Part shown: positions 62,097 to 64,000 of the stretch, piece by piece | How the letters are laid out: every line of letters begins with the position of its first letter | How positions within the stretch are numbered: position 1 is the stretch's first letter | DNA from: Leptospiraceae bacterium | GTDB lineage: Bacteria > Spirochaetota > Leptospiria > Leptospirales > Leptospiraceae | Direction of reading: 5' to 3' | NCBI GenBank assembly: GCA_024233865.1 | Contig: JACKPA010000001.1 | Span: 62,001-126,000 of the forward strand | Length of the DNA stretch: 64,000 nucleotides | Position numbers and translations under genes: made by a program | The notes under the pieces: model-generated | What the model was told of the DNA's origin: nothing | The model's input: the letters and a program-made list of their open reading frames with translations, nothing else | Database searches by the model: none

Positions 62097-63200
62097 TTGA
62101 TACTACATATAAATACATCTAAAACTTGGAGAGGCGGCGAGCAACAGTTGTTCTACTTGGCAGAGGCTCTACAAAGTCTAGGCAAACCTCAGATTGTGGC
62201 TGGACAACCGAATTCGGAATTGGCAATCAGATGCAAAGCTAAAAATATCCCTTTTGTTCCGATTAAAATGCGAAATGAGTTAGATATACTTTCTATTCCT
62301 GCATTTTTAAAAACAATAGATGAAAATAGGATACAATTAATTCATGCTCATACAGCAAAAGCTCACGCAATAGCTCTACTGATTAAAACATTCAGATATT
62401 ATCTATCATTGATTGTTTCAAGACGGGTTGATTTCCACATTAACAAAAACCCTTTTAGCAAACTAAAATATTACTCTTCAAAAAATGACATTTTTCTAAC
62501 CGTTTCCAATAAGATTAAAGACATTCTGATTGAAGACGGAGTAAATCCCGAAAAAGTTGTAACAGTTTATAGCGGAATTGATTTAAAAAGGTTTGAGAAT
62601 TTACCGGAACCTACCTATCTAAAAAAGGAATTTATAATTAGTGAGGATACGGTTGTTATAGGCAATGTGGCTGCCTTGGTTGACCACAAAGACCAGCTTA
62701 CTCTTTTACAGGCGATCTCTCTTTTAGATACTCCCAAGCGATTTGTTTTTTTGATTGTGGGCGAAGGAGAATTGGAAGAAAAATTGAAACAAACCGCTAA
62801 GAGTTTAGGGATACTGGACAAAGTAATTTTTACAGGATTTCGGAAAGATATTTTGGCTTTTTATAATCTGTTTGATGTTTTTACTCTCACTTCAAAGGAA
62901 GAAGGTTTGGGAACTTCCGTTTTGGACGCTATGGCAAGTGGTTTGCCTGTTGTTGCCACTAAAGCAGGAGGAATTACAGAAATGATCGAACACAACAAGG
63001 GTTCTTTTGTAGCTGATATTGGCGAAAACAAAAAGCTGGCTGAATACTACAAAACTCTGATTGAAGATGAAAACTTGCGAAAAACGTTTGGGAACTACAA
63101 CAAAGCCCAAGTTGAAAAATTTTCCATAACCCAAACGATCAAAAAGACGATCCGCATTTACAACCTATTTTTGGACAAAAAAATTGATTATAAAATTTAG
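62097..63200 (+). CDS. GT4-family glycosyltransferase
   Basis: 367 residues, GT-B fold: N-terminal INTSKTWRGGEQQLFYLAEA, middle VYSGIDLKRF, and the C-terminal nucleotide-sugar site with VGEGELEEKL, FTGFRKDI and EEGLGTSVLDAMASGLPVVA. The TTG start directly follows the polyketide synthase stop, so it is translationally coupled. It could glycosylate the polyketide, or act on lipopolysaccharide with the pairing by chance. The RGGEQ start is unlike that of BshA, so it is not the missing bacillithiol enzyme. Confidence 0.88.
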   Translation: MILHINTSKTWRGGEQQLFYLAEALQSLGKPQIVAGQPNSELAIRCKAKNIPFVPIKMRNELDILSIPAFLKTIDENRIQLIHAHTAKAHAIALLIKTFRYYLSLIVSRRVDFHINKNPFSKLKYYSSKNDIFLTVSNKIKDILIEDGVNPEKVVTVYSGIDLKRFENLPEPTYLKKEFIISEDTVVIGNVAALVDHKDQLTLLQAISLLDTPKRFVFLIVGEGELEEKLKQTAKSLGILDKVIFTGFRKDILAFYNLFDVFTLTSKEEGLGTSVLDAMASGLPVVATKAGGITEMIEHNKGSFVADIGENKKLAEYYKTLIEDENLRKTFGNYNKAQVEKFSITQTIKKTIRIYNLFLDKKIDYKI

Positions 63201-63204
63201 GAAG

Positions 63205-63657
63205 TCAAAATAATTTTAGTATAGCCGGAGAAAGCAGAACAAAAAAGTCATGTACAAATTCCAAAAGCAAACCGAATGTTCCCCAAAGCGGGAAATAATC
63301 CCAACGAATATACTCATTGATGGCAAATCGGCTTTTAGAATAGTCCCATGGGCAAAGACCTGTCATTTTTTTAATCATCCAGCCGGTGAAAAATTCCACA
63401 AAGGTAATTCCTAACGACCATGCCCAAAAGCGAATAAGCAAATGCAATTCTCGAACTATATCATGAACTGGCTCGAACAAAAATACACTAAGACCATAGA
63501 TTGGAAACATCCAGAGGTAAGTTGTGCCGGCAAGCCGCCAATCTTTGTTTTTAAAACTATCTATGATCGCTGTGTAAACAATCTCAACACAGAATCCAAG
63601 AATTCCATACAAAACAAAACGAATTAAAATTTCTCCTAAGCGTAAATTAGTATACAT
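63205..63657 (-). CDS. Small membrane protein, putative ABC transporter permease (CmpB-like)
   Basis: 150 residues, about four membrane segments. LIRFVLYGILGFCVEIVYTA, LWMFPIYGLSVFLFEPVHD, GWMIKKMTGLCPWDYS and WDYFPLWGTFGLLLEF follow the pattern of the family I know as ABC_trans_CmpB (PF06541); no ATPase is nearby, and its transport role is doubtful. Converges with the glycosyltransferase, with 4 bases between their ends. Confidence 0.7.
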   Translation of the reverse strand: MYTNLRLGEILIRFVLYGILGFCVEIVYTAIIDSFKNKDWRLAGTTYLWMFPIYGLSVFLFEPVHDIVRELHLLIRFWAWSLGITFVEFFTGWMIKKMTGLCPWDYSKSRFAINEYIRWDYFPLWGTFGLLLEFVHDFFVLLSPAILKLF

Positions 63658-63709
63658 TCTTGAAATAGAATTGCTTGCAGTTAAATAGGCAAGAAAATTT
63701 GATTAAAGA

Positions 63710-64000
63710 ATGGAAAATGCACTACTCATTCTAATTGTTCTATTTATTTGTATTTTATTTATATTCGGGATAATCAGTAACAAAAGAGTTAAAGATGATG
63801 AAGATTTTATCGTAGCCGGACGACAGTTTAATACATTTTTAACAACATTTTCCCTATTCGCCACTTGGTTTGGAGCCGGAACGTTAATAACCGCAACCGA
63901 CAACATAAGTCAAAGAGGACTTAGAGACATAGTTTTGGAGCCTGTTGGTTCCGGATTATGTTTGGTGATTGCCGGAATATTTATGGCAAGCAAACTATGG
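63710..64000 (+). CDS. Sodium:solute symporter, 3' end outside window
   Basis: Starts at the ATG at 63710, preceded by TTAAAGA, and remains open to the window's end (97 codons visible). The sequence has one membrane helix, then DEDFIVAGRQFNTFLTTFSL with FATWFGAGTLI, the canonical start of solute:sodium symporter (SSS) family proteins. The substrate cannot be told from this part. Confidence 0.85.
   Translation, partial: MENALLILIVLFICILFIFGIISNKRVKDDEDFIVAGRQFNTFLTTFSLFATWFGAGTLITATDNISQRGLRDIVLEPVGSGLCLVIAGIFMASKLW

Noticed and set aside
62097..63200. Glycosyltransferase considered as BshA for the bacillithiol-like pair
   Set aside because: Its N-terminus and context (coupled to a polyketide synthase 45 kb away) do not fit BshA.
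1..64000. CRISPR array, rRNA operon, prophage or integrative element
   Set aside because: No regularly spaced repeats, rRNA-like sequence, integrase or phage structural genes were seen; the tRNA has no attachment-site-like duplication nearby.

Overview
The window is AT-rich DNA from a Gram-negative, motile bacterium. Several traits suggest a spirochaete of the Leptospira group: many lipoproteins with short spirochaete-like lipoboxes, paired FecR-like and kelch surface proteins, a GTP-type PEP carboxykinase, many SpoIIE-type phosphatases and hybrid kinases, and an MlaD plus auxiliary-lipoprotein pair. This placement is an inference; no rRNA or other phylogenetic marker is present. One tRNA (Gly, anticodon TCC) is present. 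No CRISPR array or prophage was seen, and the only insertion-sequence trace is an IS66 transposase remnant.

Layout. 1-2.1 kb: end of a FIST-like gene, an RpiB-like isomerase and an alpha/beta hydrolase. 2.2-9.4 kb: an accessory surface region with two FecR-like proteins, a kelch propeller lipoprotein, an inserted VapBC-type toxin-antitoxin pair, other lipoproteins, an IS66 remnant and a porin. 9.6-17.5 kb: a double CheW protein, a MASE1 hybrid kinase, and a five-gene operon (M23 peptidase, BshB-like deacetylase, BshC-like protein, response-regulator phosphatase, duplicated-domain protein). 19.4-26.5 kb: Fic protein, AroD, membrane proteins and a TPR-containing SpoIIE phosphatase. 26.7-31.2 kb: PckG, a TPR protein and a SHOCT lipoprotein.

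31.2-52.9 kb is the most interesting part: a large chemosensory locus. Read from its promoter side it holds a soluble receptor, cheW, cheB, a CheA without a P1 domain, a HEAT-repeat protein, cheR, cheY, a P1-CheW fusion, a second cheY, cheX and two paralogous unknown proteins. The CheA is therefore split: the phosphoacceptor His is on one protein and the kinase domain on another, as in CheA3/CheA4 of Rhodobacter sphaeroides. The receptor has no membrane segment and carries two complete signalling tips, like DosM of Vibrio cholerae. A second receptor-cheW cassette, clearly a duplication, lies at 48.3-50.8 kb. Between the two cassettes is a forward block of kinases and STAS-like proteins, and beyond the second are a REC-kinase-like protein and a ParA ATPase. 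Together these parts suggest a cytoplasmic chemosensory array with its own positioning ATPase.

53-64 kb: MATE exporter, TPR protein, MlaD and two lipoproteins, a GNAT-nitrilase fusion, tRNA-Gly, a type III polyketide synthase directly followed by a glycosyltransferase, a small membrane protein, and the start of a sodium:solute symporter. The intergenic spaces hold several families of dispersed palindromes and two MITE-like elements with terminal inverted repeats and flanking direct repeats.
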